This document shows, piece after piece, positions 1-11,146 of a stretch of 64,000 nt of DNA. Location: NCBI GenBank assembly GCA_018398575.1, contig JAGTXZ010000011.1, positions 744,001-808,000 on the forward strand, given 5' to 3'. Below the pieces are notes generated by a model. That model was not told the DNA's origin, made no database searches, and saw only the letters and a list, made by a program, of their open reading frames with translations. Position 1 is the stretch's first letter. The number at the start of each line of letters is the position of its first letter. Origin of the DNA: Ampelomyces quisqualis (Eukaryota > Ascomycota > Dothideomycetes > Pleosporales > Phaeosphaeriaceae). Position numbers and translations under genes: made by a program.

Positions 1-109
1 TCAGTGCTGGACGCCAAAACAACACGATACCCCATACTATACACGAGAAATCCTTCAAAAGCTTCCAGCACCTTGACCTCCACAGTCTGCACCACTCCGA
101 CCCGCCAAA

Positions 110-667
110 ATGTCCTACACATTCTCCATCCTCTCCCCCGTCGACGTCCCCCTCTTCACCCACGACTTCGGCACCTCCCGCTCCGGCGGCGACGGCGTCG
201 CGCGCTACACGCCCTCGGAGCGCGCCATGGTGCCCTTCATCCTACATTCCTCTCTCGACATCGTCGAAGAAGTCCAATGGGGCCCTTCCACGTCCTCTGG
301 CTCCGCACCCATGTACCTCAAACATATCGACAAGTACCAGAACTGTTTTGTGAGCTGCTGGATCACGGGCGGGAATACGCGCTTCTTGCTCCTTACGCGG
401 CCGCGGGATGAGAGTCTGGGACTGACGAGCGGGGGGAATGCGAGGGGGTCACTGGCGGGTGGGAGGGCGGCGATGGGTGGGGCGGGAGGGCTGTATAATC
501 CCAGTGCACCGGCGACGGAGGAGGCAGTGAAGAATTTCATGGTGGATGTTTATGAGGCGTGGTTGAAGACGATTATGAATCCTTTCTTCCCCGTCGGAAA
601 TGGGGATGTGGTTAAGAGTCCGGTGTTCAGACAGAGAGTTGCAACCGCGGCAAAGAAGTACCTCTGA
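110..667 (+). CDS. TRS20: TRAPP complex subunit TRS20 / sedlin (TRAPPC2)
   Basis: One-exon gene of 185 residues beginning at an ATG. It matches the sedlin/TRAPPC2 longin-like fold: an N-terminal strand (SYTFSILSPVDVPLF), a helix region with FILHSSLDIVEEVQW, then YLKHIDKYQNCFVSCWITGGNTRFLLLT, and a C-terminal helix with VKNFMVDVYEAWLKTIMNPFF. In known homologues this is a core subunit of the TRAPP tethering complexes that activate the Rab Ypt1/Rab1 at ER-Golgi and autophagic membranes. A Gly/Ala-rich insert at about residues 104-137 makes it longer than the roughly 140-residue animal protein; such inserts are plausible for fungi. The gene is convergent with DOA10, and 586 bp separate the two stops. 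Family assignment is firm; the role is from homology. Confidence 0.9.
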   Translation: MSYTFSILSPVDVPLFTHDFGTSRSGGDGVARYTPSERAMVPFILHSSLDIVEEVQWGPSTSSGSAPMYLKHIDKYQNCFVSCWITGGNTRFLLLTRPRDESLGLTSGGNARGSLAGGRAAMGGAGGLYNPSAPATEEAVKNFMVDVYEAWLKTIMNPFFPVGNGDVVKSPVFRQRVATAAKKYL

Positions 668-1253
668 ACCGCTTCACGACATACTCACAGCTTGGACCAT
701 CACTTTTGACAGAGGCGGACCGATAAAGGGGGGATCTATCATGTTTGCCTATGGCCAAAGACCTGCGGACACGTCCTGCAACGACCGTACGTCATTCTAT
801 ACGCCTCTACATGTTGGGCCTCGACTCCCTCAATCTTGGCGTCGTGTGCCCGACCTTGCAAACCCTCGCTGCTGCTGCTCGTAAGTATGAGCTACTGAGC
901 CCTTGCCATACAACAACAACAGACTCGGCATGGATCGGGGGTGGGAGAGAAAAAGAGAGAAAAGATAGCATTGGTGAAAGGATTGGGAGTAGAATAGGGA
1001 AGTACAGTGTGCGATGTGCTTGCGCGTTCAAGGGGTAGTAGATGGTAGGTGTACACAACGTTGACGAGGGGTGGAGGGGGGAGGCGTAGACTGAGCAGGG
1101 TGGTGGAATACTTGGATTGGAGGTATCAAACATGTGTATCTAAACGAGGAGAATTTCGTGTTTTTCCCGTATGACTACGACCAAGAACGCCCTGTCTTCT
1201 GTGAAATAATAAACGCCGCCCATTCCCATGCAACACGGTTGCAACAACAAACG
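668..1253. other. convergent intergenic stretch, no gene seen
   Basis: Space between the stop codons of TRS20 and DOA10. Reading frames here are short or begin at non-ATG codons, and none looks like a protein family. Purine-rich runs occur near 930-980 and 1070-1085. It presumably holds the two 3' untranslated regions. Confidence 0.6.
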
Positions 1254-4200
1254 TTATCTCGCACCCACCCCACTACCCTCCGCCCTCGACGCCGCACTAA
1301 TCGCCTCCTCCGTTGCTCGACTCTGTACGGGAGCCTTCTTTTCGCCGAAATTGTGCAGCCGTTCTCCAATGAGATATACCTCATCCCTAACCACCAACCT
1401 CCATCTCGTGAGCATCCGCACAACCTCGTTACTCACCCAGAGCGCCACAAGGCCAAGTCCAACGGCTGGGAAGCTGAAACGCCAGACCATCTTGCGCGTT
1501 TCTTCCGACGCGCCCACGTACATCGTGCGACTCATAGTCCACGCGAGACTTGACGGAACAGCGATGGCCACGAGCCAGAGCGATGCGATAGGGAAGAGGA
1601 AGCAGCGCGTTGCGATGCGGGCGTTGGGGTATAGGTAGCCGTCGCGAATAACGGCATTGAAAGCGCGTGCAGGACGAGATTGGCGGTTGGTGAAGATGAC
1701 GCGCGCAGCGAGGCGCGAGTACAGGAAGCCGAGGGTCCAGTCCTGAATGATGTGCACGACGTGAGGCTCGCTGGGGCCGAGGTATGCGTGGATAGGCATG
1801 AGTAAGTAGAGTTCGATGAGAATGGCGAAGAGGAAGGGAATGGCGAAGACCATGGCTGCCCAGACGTATGCGAAGCGCAGGACGCGGAGGCCGACGCGGG
1901 AGGTTGTTGTGGCGACTGTTTGGAGGGTGGTGAGCGGCGAAAGGACAGGACGATTCAAGCTGGCAATGAATTTGCCTGCGTAGTAGGCAGAGTAGGCGAT
2001 TGTGCCAAGAGTGTAGATGCCCAGCGAAAAGGCGTGAATGTCGTTCATTTCGACTGTGCCGGGCAGTACCAGAGAAAAAAGGTAGCGACCGAAGAGCAGC
2101 GGTATGATCGTGACACCAACGCCGCTCATACCCATGAGGAGCCAGATTGAGATGACAAAGGCGCAGATGCGAAGGCGGAACCAGTTGGGGATATAGACCT
2201 TCGTGACCAGATCGGTGTTGTGCACACCGCCTTCCGTGATACCGTCCTTTCTTACATTATTCTCATAGACGTCGACAAATACCGGTTGACCTTTGGGTAT
2301 GCGCGCTTGATCGGACGCTGGAGCGCGGACGTACCGACCGCTGTCGGTACTTTCATGAGCAACATTTGTGATACCGAAGAGGAAGCTAGAAAGGCGGAGA
2401 AAGCCAGCGCACTTCATGAAACACCACTTGTACACGGCGTGTACACCTTCGCTTGGCTTGTAGAACTTGATAATGACAGGAGTCAAGAAATTGTAAAACA
2501 AAAGATCCAAGGGAAACTCGAGAGATGGAGCTTCAGTTGTCCAGTGGATGGGTAGAACGCCGGAAGTTGCGCGGCTAAGGGTCCACACTACTCCACCCAA
2601 ACAGACGATGACCAGCGCACCATACACAAGTGCGCTGAAGGCTATCTTGCGCAACTGAGTGGTGACGCTACGCTCGAGAACGTCGCGAACAGGGTGAAAG
2701 GTCGGGTCGTCTGGATCGCGGATGAAGTAGAGCACTCCCTTGCGCATGATCCTCCGGCACATGGAGACAAACAGTGCAAAGTGGAACATGTAACTTGTGC
2801 CAATGAACCAATGCACAAAACCGGAGGTCCAGGGACTGTTGCAAGCGAACTGCCAGCGCGTGTAGAGGGTGGCATTCTGGAACAGTGGAAGCATGGCAAG
2901 ATCAAGGAGTAAGCCGCAGTACAATGGGAAAGCCAGCATCTCGATACTGATGATCAATATGACCTTGAGAACACCTCCCGCTTGCTGAAGGACTTCGGCA
3001 ATAATACGTTCAATCCTCTGGCCCTGTTGTGAATAACTGAACGGAGAGCCGCGCTTAAGGTATACCGCGCCAGCTACGGCGAAGAAAGCATATCCGGCAA
3101 AAATTGCGATCATGCGATCACCAGCTGTCCAGCGCTCCAAGGAAGTATAGGCAGAAGTAACATTGTGTCCCAAATCCAGGTCAAGGGTGAACTTGTAGGA
3201 CTTCGACGTCCAGAGCCAGGATAGTAGAGTGGTACATTGGGTGTAGAGCCATACGAACCCAAAACAGATGATGTAAGGCAAGCCGGTGACAGCCCTCCAA
3301 ACAAACGTGAAGGGAGAATCTGCAGATGCCCGCTCAATGAAAGTGTTGGCGAAACTGCTGGTCTCGTTCAATGCAAACGACGTGGACTTTTGGAGACTCC
3401 GGAGTGCCATATGCGAGTTGACGGAGAGCCTGAAGTAGTCTGGTCGGGGTGTCAATGGAGAGTCTACGAGCACCTTTGCGATGCGGTCGAGAGCGCTCTC
3501 TCCCAGAGCGCGCATTGTAGTAGACATGGCAACAAGCCGGTCATCAACGAGCTGCGAAAAGTTGCCCGAGGTACAGAGATGAACAATTGTTGATACCAAC
3601 TGTGAACCCCAGTAGGTCATCCCGGCCAGAACCATCAGCACAAGATCCACCATGAGATCTGTTGATGTAGCGACGATCTGCAATGGAAGCTTCACCAATA
3701 GTGCGAAAGGGCTGCGCAAGAAGAGAATGACGACTTTGCCCCAGAGATAAGGCAGCCACACAGCACACGCCAGCGTTGCGGATATCAGTACAGCACTGAA
3801 GAGGACGTTTTGGAACAGTCCAACAATCGGCCCTTGCATGCCAATGAGTTCTAAAATGCCTTCCAGATCTTCTGCATCTTCGATCGCTTCCTGGTCATTC
3901 ACGTCTATCCCGACTCGAGCGGCGGCCGGATGCGGTGGCTCGTTGGCTACAACTAGGACGAAAGGCGCCTCTTCGGCAATATTGCGAATGATATGCTCGT
4001 CATTTCTGGGCTCCTCGATCACAGGTGCGAGAGGTGCAACGTCGCCAAACATCCAATCGAATATTCGATCCAGCATGTTAGGCCGAAGCTGGGGCTGAAG
4101 TAAGGCTGCTTGATCCGCCTGAGCCTGTTGTGGGACACCTGCAATGTAGGTAGCAGTATCCTCTTCCCGAGGTTGTTCGTCATCTTCCTCCGCCTCAGAA

Positions 4201-6095
4201 AAATCGAAAGACGACTCTGTTACCATGTCGGATTGTACTGAAGACGTTTCGTCCGCTGGAAGATGGCTCACGTTCGCCGCATCGCCAGTGTGAGATGCTG
4301 GATCCTCGTTGTCCACAACTTTAGCCTTGCCCTTGTTCTGCGATCCAACCCCTTCCAGCACTTGGTCGGAGGCGTGTGCCGCAATAACATCAGCAACTTG
4401 CTGCCAGCTTTCGCTACTATGCTCGCTATCCTGCTCTTGATCCGACGCATTGCTAGTGTCTGGGTCAGGACGCCCATCCCCTGTTTCCTCCTCGTCCCAC
4501 GAATTGGGAACGTGTTCGGCCTTGGAAATCTCTGCTTGCGACGCTTGAGGCACATGATCGATTGGCCAGTCGTTTCCTTCTTCTAGAGTGCGCCGAATGT
4601 TCATAGCCATGAATGAGCGATCTCTGTCAGGCATCAGGGGCCGTTGCACGAGTCCAGGCGATTCTGGATTGGGATGGCTTCCTATCAGCCCCGGTTCTGC
4701 GTCTGAGGCGCGAGGTCGCAGAGCATTGTGGATGCTTTCCAGTTGGGAACTTTGGAGATCCGAAGAGTATGATGCATGCTCTTCTTGGCCGCTAAAGTCG
4801 TCCAAAGATGATGTGCCGGTTATGCTTGCGACATGCTCAGGGGAGTCTGCCTCAAGCACACTTCCCGGCTCGTTTGCGACATTCACATTGTCCGCATCCG
4901 GCAAAGCCTCTCGATCTCGGGCTGAAGCGTCCAGAGGTCGATCCAGCGCTGCAGGTTGAGTGTTCTGATTGACCTGATCCCTCACGATCACTCTATCGAT
5001 TGCGGCATCCACCTCCTCATGCTGAGCACGAAAAGCTCCATCACGATGTGCTGCGACGTGTTGTGCTTCCTCTTCGTGATCTGCTGCCCGGTGAGCAGCC
5101 GCATCATCTCCAAGTCCCACCATGTTGATCACGGGCTGTTGCTGCACTACCCACTCCCTAATAAGGAATATCAAAATGAAGACCACGACGACTAGCAACG
5201 TGATGAGCTGGCCCTCCAGTACATCGATTACGAATCGATTGGCGGTCTGCGAAGCAAACCAGTTGAAGAAGGATACATCGGAGAGCAGAGAGGGACTTCG
5301 AAGACCAAGTGGATCAGAAGTGGAATTTGCCGCTGTCTGATTTGTTGGATTGATCGACAGGGACGCTAGTGGTAAGGGAAATCCGAAAAGCAATCGCTTC
5401 GCAAAAGTCCAGACGGCGGGTTCTGCGGCTGATGCGTTGTAGGAAGCAAATGAGATTGAGAAGAAGGGCGTCGCCATGGTGTTGTTGAGACTCGCGGTAG
5501 GAGCAATGGTGGAGGTGGCAGGGCGGAAAGCGGTCTTGTTGAAAGGAGACAGTCTAGTTTTCCCTGCCGCCTCTGTCGGTTCCAAGTAGATATCGTGAGA
5601 CCATCCACCATCGCCAACCCAGAACAAGCTACGCCAGACTACGCGCATGCACCAAGGAAGCAGCAGTAGCCAGACACAAGCCACAAGTACCGCGCGGCAC
5701 CAGGTGAGGAATCCATTTACGACATGCATGGCGGCGCGGCGCATGAAGACGGTGGTAGGTATGCGACTCGGCATGCGGGGGTGATACAGCTTGGTGAAGC
5801 GAAACGATGTCTTGCATAGCTCGCAGTGTTTTTTCTGCGTGTGCGACAGCCATTCCATCAGGCATTCTTGGTGGACGTACTTGATGCTGCCACTGCATTT
5901 GCACGGGTAGAACAGAGGTTCGTCCGGAGCGCCCTCCCCTCGACATATCCTGCACGTGTCTGCCTCGTCCTTTTCGGCATTCTTGTCGTCGGAGGCGTGG
6001 TCGTTGGAGGCGGGCTGCGCATCCGCTCTGGTAGCTGTGTGGTGCGCCTCGTCGAGAAGGCGCACGGCCATGGGTGCGGCGTCGTCGGTCGCCAT
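1254..6095 (-). CDS. DOA10: DOA10/SSM4/MARCH6-type ER membrane RING-CH E3 ubiquitin ligase
   Basis: Intronless, 1613 residues from the ATG at 6095. The frame stays open upstream to 6560 but that part is low-complexity and includes the promoter repeats, so I chose the ATG just before the RING. A C4HC3 RING-CH domain sits at residues 48-94 (C48, C51, C65, C67, H75, C78, C91, C94). Then come an acidic disordered stretch and many hydrophobic segments, and the C terminus carries the conserved RDEVYLIGERLHN element of Doa10. Homologues sit in the ER and inner nuclear membrane and ubiquitinate misfolded or short-lived proteins for ERAD; the family has 14 membrane spans, which I did not map one by one. 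It diverges from the repeat-protein gene across about 740 bp. Confidence 0.93.
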   Translation of the reverse strand: MATDDAAPMAVRLLDEAHHTATRADAQPASNDHASDDKNAEKDEADTCRICRGEGAPDEPLFYPCKCSGSIKYVHQECLMEWLSHTQKKHCELCKTSFRFTKLYHPRMPSRIPTTVFMRRAAMHVVNGFLTWCRAVLVACVWLLLLPWCMRVVWRSLFWVGDGGWSHDIYLEPTEAAGKTRLSPFNKTAFRPATSTIAPTASLNNTMATPFFSISFASYNASAAEPAVWTFAKRLLFGFPLPLASLSINPTNQTAANSTSDPLGLRSPSLLSDVSFFNWFASQTANRFVIDVLEGQLITLLVVVVFILIFLIREWVVQQQPVINMVGLGDDAAAHRAADHEEEAQHVAAHRDGAFRAQHEEVDAAIDRVIVRDQVNQNTQPAALDRPLDASARDREALPDADNVNVANEPGSVLEADSPEHVASITGTSSLDDFSGQEEHASYSSDLQSSQLESIHNALRPRASDAEPGLIGSHPNPESPGLVQRPLMPDRDRSFMAMNIRRTLEEGNDWPIDHVPQASQAEISKAEHVPNSWDEEETGDGRPDPDTSNASDQEQDSEHSSESWQQVADVIAAHASDQVLEGVGSQNKGKAKVVDNEDPASHTGDAANVSHLPADETSSVQSDMVTESSFDFSEAEEDDEQPREEDTATYIAGVPQQAQADQAALLQPQLRPNMLDRIFDWMFGDVAPLAPVIEEPRNDEHIIRNIAEEAPFVLVVANEPPHPAAARVGIDVNDQEAIEDAEDLEGILELIGMQGPIVGLFQNVLFSAVLISATLACAVWLPYLWGKVVILFLRSPFALLVKLPLQIVATSTDLMVDLVLMVLAGMTYWGSQLVSTIVHLCTSGNFSQLVDDRLVAMSTTMRALGESALDRIAKVLVDSPLTPRPDYFRLSVNSHMALRSLQKSTSFALNETSSFANTFIERASADSPFTFVWRAVTGLPYIICFGFVWLYTQCTTLLSWLWTSKSYKFTLDLDLGHNVTSAYTSLERWTAGDRMIAIFAGYAFFAVAGAVYLKRGSPFSYSQQGQRIERIIAEVLQQAGGVLKVILIISIEMLAFPLYCGLLLDLAMLPLFQNATLYTRWQFACNSPWTSGFVHWFIGTSYMFHFALFVSMCRRIMRKGVLYFIRDPDDPTFHPVRDVLERSVTTQLRKIAFSALVYGALVIVCLGGVVWTLSRATSGVLPIHWTTEAPSLEFPLDLLFYNFLTPVIIKFYKPSEGVHAVYKWCFMKCAGFLRLSSFLFGITNVAHESTDSGRYVRAPASDQARIPKGQPVFVDVYENNVRKDGITEGGVHNTDLVTKVYIPNWFRLRICAFVISIWLLMGMSGVGVTIIPLLFGRYLFSLVLPGTVEMNDIHAFSLGIYTLGTIAYSAYYAGKFIASLNRPVLSPLTTLQTVATTTSRVGLRVLRFAYVWAAMVFAIPFLFAILIELYLLMPIHAYLGPSEPHVVHIIQDWTLGFLYSRLAARVIFTNRQSRPARAFNAVIRDGYLYPNARIATRCFLFPIASLWLVAIAVPSSLAWTMSRTMYVGASEETRKMVWRFSFPAVGLGLVALWVSNEVVRMLTRWRLVVRDEVYLIGERLHNFGEKKAPVQSRATEEAISAASRAEGSGVGAR

Positions 6096-6836
6096 GAGTG
6101 TTGGGAGCAAGATGCGGCGTAGGAGAGTGTGTGTTGATGCCGTGAATGAAAAAGGGTTGTTTCGAGGAATGGGCGGACGTCCGCAGGCGACGCGTTTCAA
6201 GAAGTCATGGAGAGACGGGACGGACGGGTGCTCGGAGAAATGCAGAAGGTGGTGACGTGGCTCGTGTAGTGGGAGTAGTGGGATGGAAGGTTCGACGGCT
6301 AGGTGAGGGGCGGGGAGGGGCGGTGAGGGGTGTTGAGGGGCACTGGTGGTGGAGAGAGGGCGAGCGTGGGCCACGGAGCCTGAGGGTGAGGTGCGGCGAA
6401 CGCGTCTTGGCACGAGGCGTAGCCGTGATTCCGTTCTCCGTATCCGTTCTCCGTATCCGTTCTCCGTATCCGTTCTCCGCACTCCGTATCTACTCCCAGG
6501 TCGCGGATTCGCAGCCAAGCGCTCGGCACTCCCCGTCTCCGAGTCCCAAAAGACTCCCACTGCTGCTGGCGAACGTTGTGGCGCCGCGCTGCTGCTCTTG
6601 CCGCCTTGCCGCTTTCCCGCGTCCGCACGTGCGATTACATCACCGACGCACCACGGACCCCAGAGGCCCTAAGCACCCAGCCCTCACCTCGACTTCGTAT
6701 CATCTGTCCCACGCCAACCCTCGCTGGAGTTGTCTCGACTCCCACACCCCGCGAAATCTGGACGCTGGCAAATCTCGGTGTATCCCCTGGCCATACTGAC
6801 CTGCACTGGTAAAGCCGGACACGCGAGCGATCACTC
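6096..6836. promoter_or_regulatory. divergent promoter region DOA10 / repeat protein
   Basis: This 741-bp stretch lies between the start codons of two divergently transcribed genes and must hold both promoters and 5' leaders. It contains a 13-bp tandem repeat at 6431-6480 and G-rich runs near 6300-6340. No separate gene is supported; frames here are open but low-complexity. Confidence 0.6.
6431..6480 (+). repeat. 13-bp direct tandem repeat, four copies
   Basis: Three perfect head-to-tail copies of ccgttctccgtat are followed by a fourth partial copy, and a related actccgtat follows directly. The array lies in the divergent promoter region upstream of both DOA10 and the repeat-protein gene. 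Confidence 0.9.
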
Positions 6837-9800
6837 ATGGCTGCCCAGGCCAACGGTCGGGCCAAGAGACCCAAGAAGGCGCCCTCAAATGGCACTCCAA
6901 ATGGGGGCATGAATGGACACGCGAACGGCCACGCGAATGGCCATGCGAACGGCCACGCAGACAAAGCCCAGTTGTCGTCGCCGGGACTACGCACGGCAGG
7001 CCCGCGGAGACGGACGAGAGGCGTCGTCGGCGTCGTGACGAGCTTCTTCGCCAGGTATGCGCTGCAATGTGGGCGTCGCCCGGCTGAGTTTGCTGCTAAC
7101 ACGACCACCAGATTGGCAACCTGGTACCTGATCATCACCATGCTGTTCCGATGTCCTTCCTCGTTGACCGCCCTCGACGACTCGTCTCCGCGCGTGTGTG
7201 CGCCATATCTACAAGCTCGCGCACATGCAGCTCCGTATCTCGATCCCTACTACGACACCTACGTGGCCCCATACATCGAGAAGGCCAAGCCATACACCGA
7301 TCGCCTCGAGAGGCAGGTCTACACACCCGCCGCCAAGTTCACAGCCGACAAATACGCGACATACGGCTCGCACAGAGTGGAACAAGCAAAAAAGTACGGC
7401 AACGCGCAGTGGGACAAGTCAGTGCGTCCCCAGATCCAGCTCGCTCAGGCCAAGGCCAAGGGCCAGTACGATGTGTATCTCGGGCCCCGTATCAAGACCG
7501 CCACGACTGCCGTTGCCCCCTACTATGACCAGACAAAGGCTAGTCTGGCGGAGATTTACCACCTGTCGCTCCTTCCGGCGTACCAAGTTTCTCTTCCCTA
7601 CTTACGCACGGCTCGCGCCCAAGGCCGTCATGTGGTGGTCAACATTGTCTTTCCCCACGTACGCTCAGCACAGGATGCAACACGGGCCTTCTTGATGAGG
7701 ACTGTATGGCCGCAAGTACGTGTGTTGTATGGAGACAATGTGGAGCCGCAACTGGTGCGCATTTCGGAGCGCCTGGGTCGTTACCGTGATCACCGAAAAG
7801 TCGAGTCAATCGTTGATGCTATTGAGTCCCATTCGTAAGACGTCAAGCACGTGTCCGCTAGACCTCTACTGATCAAGTCCAGAACCGTTGCAGCGGAACC
7901 CACTGAGACTATCTCTACCTATTCCGAATCATCCAGCCCTACAACAAAGTCTGGATGGGGTGTTTTTGACGACTTCTTCGGAAGCGACCCTTCTAGCACC
8001 GCTTCTAACGAAGTCGAACTCAAGTCTGCCGGGGCCAAGGCCGCGAAGTCTGCTGCGCCTCAGCCTACTGGTGCAGAGCTCAAGGCTCAACTCACCGAGG
8101 ATCTGCGAAGGTGGCAAACCAAGTTCGCTACAGCTGCCGACAAGGGCTCCGAAGATCTGGAGCAACGTGTGGCTGAGATCACAAATCGACAGATTGATAG
8201 CAGCGTAAACGGCCACGGGCAGGCGCTCGTCGTCAAGCTTGAGGAGACCGCGGACAGCACCGTTGCAAGTCTCAAAAGCTTCATCAAGCGGACTGTTGAA
8301 TCGATCCCCGAAGATGCGACCGAACAAGACCTTGAGTCAGCTTACGAGAAATGTAGCGCAAAGACCCGCGAGCTCGGTCTCTCGGTCAAAGATAGGGCGC
8401 AAGATGTCAGGGGCTGGAAGGCCGCGTATGACCAGGAAACCGATTCTCTAGTACAAGCAGCTGTCAGGAGCACTGTCGATGTTCTTGAGAAGATACACGG
8501 ACTCGGTCTTCAAGAAGTAGGAATGCGCTGGGCTTGGCTAGATGGCGTCACCTACAAAGACTGGCAAAATTACCATAAGCTGAGGAACACACTGACCGAG
8601 TGGCAAGCTGAAGTCGAAGCCGTCGGTTCCCGACACGAAGGTCTCCGCAGAGCTCATGAGGCCGCCAAAAAGCTTGAAGACGACGCCATGGATGTATCCG
8701 CGAGGATGGTCAATGAGCTTATCCGTCTGAAGGAAGTTGCCAAGTGGAAACTGTGGGCTAGCGATGCCACCGACGACTTTACGAATCAGGCTGTACCGGC
8801 TCGCGTGTTCAAGGCCGCAAAGAAGGCTTCATCTCACGTGTCTGAGGCCATCCAGGCTTCATCATTGCCTACCAGTGAGGGCGCGATGTCCTCCGTCAAG
8901 TCCCTCTCCTCTGAAGCCGCTGAGGCCATTCAGGCTGCCACTTCTCAAGTATCAGAGGCCATCCAGGCTGCGCCATCATATGCCTCTGAAGCTGTCCAGG
9001 CTGTACCATCGCATGCTTCAAAATCGTCTTCAAAAGCCTCTGAGGCTATACAGACTGCATCATCGGATGTTGTCGAAGCTAAATCTGACGCCTCTGGAGC
9101 ATACGAGTCCCCCAAGAAGGTATTTGGAGGCGCCAATGCGCAGATCCTGGCAGAGGCCAAGCAGGTCATCTTTGATGAGCCACTTGACGACGGTGACGAC
9201 GACGACAACATTGCTGTATTCTCCAGGAAGCTTCAAGAGGCCATGGTTGACGTTGGCGATCGTGCCGAACAACTCAGCCGTGCGGTTAGCGAGGCCCTTG
9301 TAGGGGCCACGAAGACTCAAGGCACCGTCGAATTCGCTACATCCCTCGCCGGCGAGCAGTACCAGCGGGCTCTTGCTGCTGCCTCTAACGTCTTGTATGG
9401 AACTGAACAGCCTGGTATTGAGAGCGCCACCAGCGTCGCCTCGGAGAAGTTCGCACAAGCTGTTACTGCGGCTTCGTACGCGATTTATGGTACACCCGCC
9501 CCAACAGCCATCATTCGTAATTTCCAGGACCAAGCGAGCTCTCGATACAGTGACGCCATCCGCCAGGCCAGCGAGCAGCTCAAGAACGCCAAGTCACAGG
9601 TGTCCCTGTTGGCATCTGGAACCCCGAAGCCGGCGCACGAAACAATCTTGTCCATGGTCGAGAAGGCCTACTCCGACTCGTTGAGCGCTGCAAATGATCG
9701 TCTACAGTATGCCCTGGCGTATACAGACTCTGTGAAGAGCTACGCCGCTGGTCCCACACAAGGCTACTTGGAATCTGTCTCATCAATTGCGGCCTCACGA

Positions 9801-11146
9801 CTGTCCGCAGGGCTGAGTCAAGCTTCTGCTCGTTTCAGCCAACCTACGGGTGGTGCATCACGACAGTATTACGAGGCGGTTGGTCTAGCACACGCGCGTT
9901 ATTCCGAGTTTGTAGGTGCTGCATCGAGCGCTGTCTACGGCCCTCAACAAGGTACAGTTGAATCGCTTGCGTCTGTCGCTTCTGCTTCTGCTGCTTCCGT
10001 TGCTGCTGGAGTGTCTGACTCTGCTCAATCAGCTGCAGCAAACGCACAGTCGATTGCTGGTTCCGTTGTCTCCCTAGTCAGCTCCGGTGTCATCGGGTCA
10101 GAGACCCCCTGGACTGAGTCCGTTGCATCTCAAGCGAGCCTTAACTGGGAGGCGCTTATTGCCAAAGCCAGCGATCAGGTTTACGGTATGTTCAATGCTA
10201 CTTCTCTAAGTGCGGATGCTTCATGCCTTCGCGGAGAGAACACTGACTCTTCATAGGCCAACCCACGCCCTGGGCGGAATCGGTGTACTCGCAGGCTGGC
10301 GCCTACGGTGCTCAGGCGACTCTTGCAGCTGCACAACAGTATGCCGATGTATCGGCGCTCATCTCAGAACTAGTCCTCGGCAGGGAGCCTGCTTTTACCG
10401 AGAGCATCATGAACCGCTTTGCCTCCGCATACTACACTGGTGTTCCAGCAGCTATCTCATCCGTGCAATCGTATGCCGGAGATGGTTACGAGGCAGCGAG
10501 CTCCTATGCTGGTGATGCATACTCCTCGGCATCCTCGGTCGTGGGCTCTATCTTCACACCTCCTGCAGCGATCGAGACCATCCTAAGCCAGGCCAGCGCA
10601 CAGCTAAATGCCGCTGTGGATAGTGCCTCGATCGCCGTCTACGGCACACCCAAGGGTGCTGCTGAACAGGCCAGTGAATCTGTGGTTAGTGCTTATTCCT
10701 CGATCCAGTCGCAGATTAGCGAGAGGGTCTACGGCACACAGCAGGTCCAGGACAGCTTCACGTCAGCAGCAGCTAGCGCTCAGCAAGCCATCAGCGAAGC
10801 GATTTTCGGCACCCCCACGGCTGCAAACTACGCCGCTTCAGTGACGAGCAGCGCCGGCAACGTGTACTCTTCCATCTCATCGGTCGCCAACGAGAACGCC
10901 GACTACGCCTACTCGGCTGCAAGCCAGCAGGCCTCGCGCGTTGCTTCGGCTGCCAGCTCCGCAATCTATGGCCCCGAACAAGGCGCGATGGAATCTGCCA
11001 GCAGCAGAATCGCCCTGGCCGTCGAGGCGGCAAACTCGCGCATCAGCGAAATGTACGCGCAAGCTTCCAAGGGCGCTGAAGACGTCGCAAGTAGTGTCAG
11101 CAGCGCTGCCACTGAAGCTACTCAGCGTGTCCGCGACGAGCTATAG
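6837..11146 (+). CDS. large Ala/Ser-rich repeat protein of unknown function, N-terminal hydrophobic segment
   Basis: Exons 6837-7054, 7112-7834, 7883-10185 and 10257-11146 join in frame to 1377 residues. The N terminus has four NGHA repeats (about residues 26-41) and then a short hydrophobic stretch (ATWYLIITMLF). The next 250 residues are Tyr/Pro-rich with helical repeats. From about residue 600 to the end a unit of roughly 35-40 residues recurs, marked by [IV]YG[TP] followed by an ESxxS-type helix; an earlier stretch repeats SEAIQAA. No enzyme domain is visible. The repeats suggest long amphipathic helices, perhaps membrane or lipid-surface binding (inference). From memory, similar fungal proteins sometimes carry a 'hoxa13' transcription-factor label, but I see no homeodomain. 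Intron 1 (57 nt) is stop-free and in frame, so retention would add 19 residues. Function unknown. Confidence 0.8.
6912..6959 (+). repeat. 12-bp coding repeat (NGHA x4)
   Basis: Four copies of a 12-bp unit near aacggccacgcg encode Asn-Gly-His-Ala four times at the N terminus of the large repeat protein. The copies differ at a few third positions and by one substitution. Confidence 0.9.

Noticed and set aside
6096..6560. N-terminal extension of DOA10 reading up to 6560
   Set aside because: The extra 155 codons are low-complexity, include the 13-bp promoter repeat and lie ahead of a good ATG that sits right before the RING domain.
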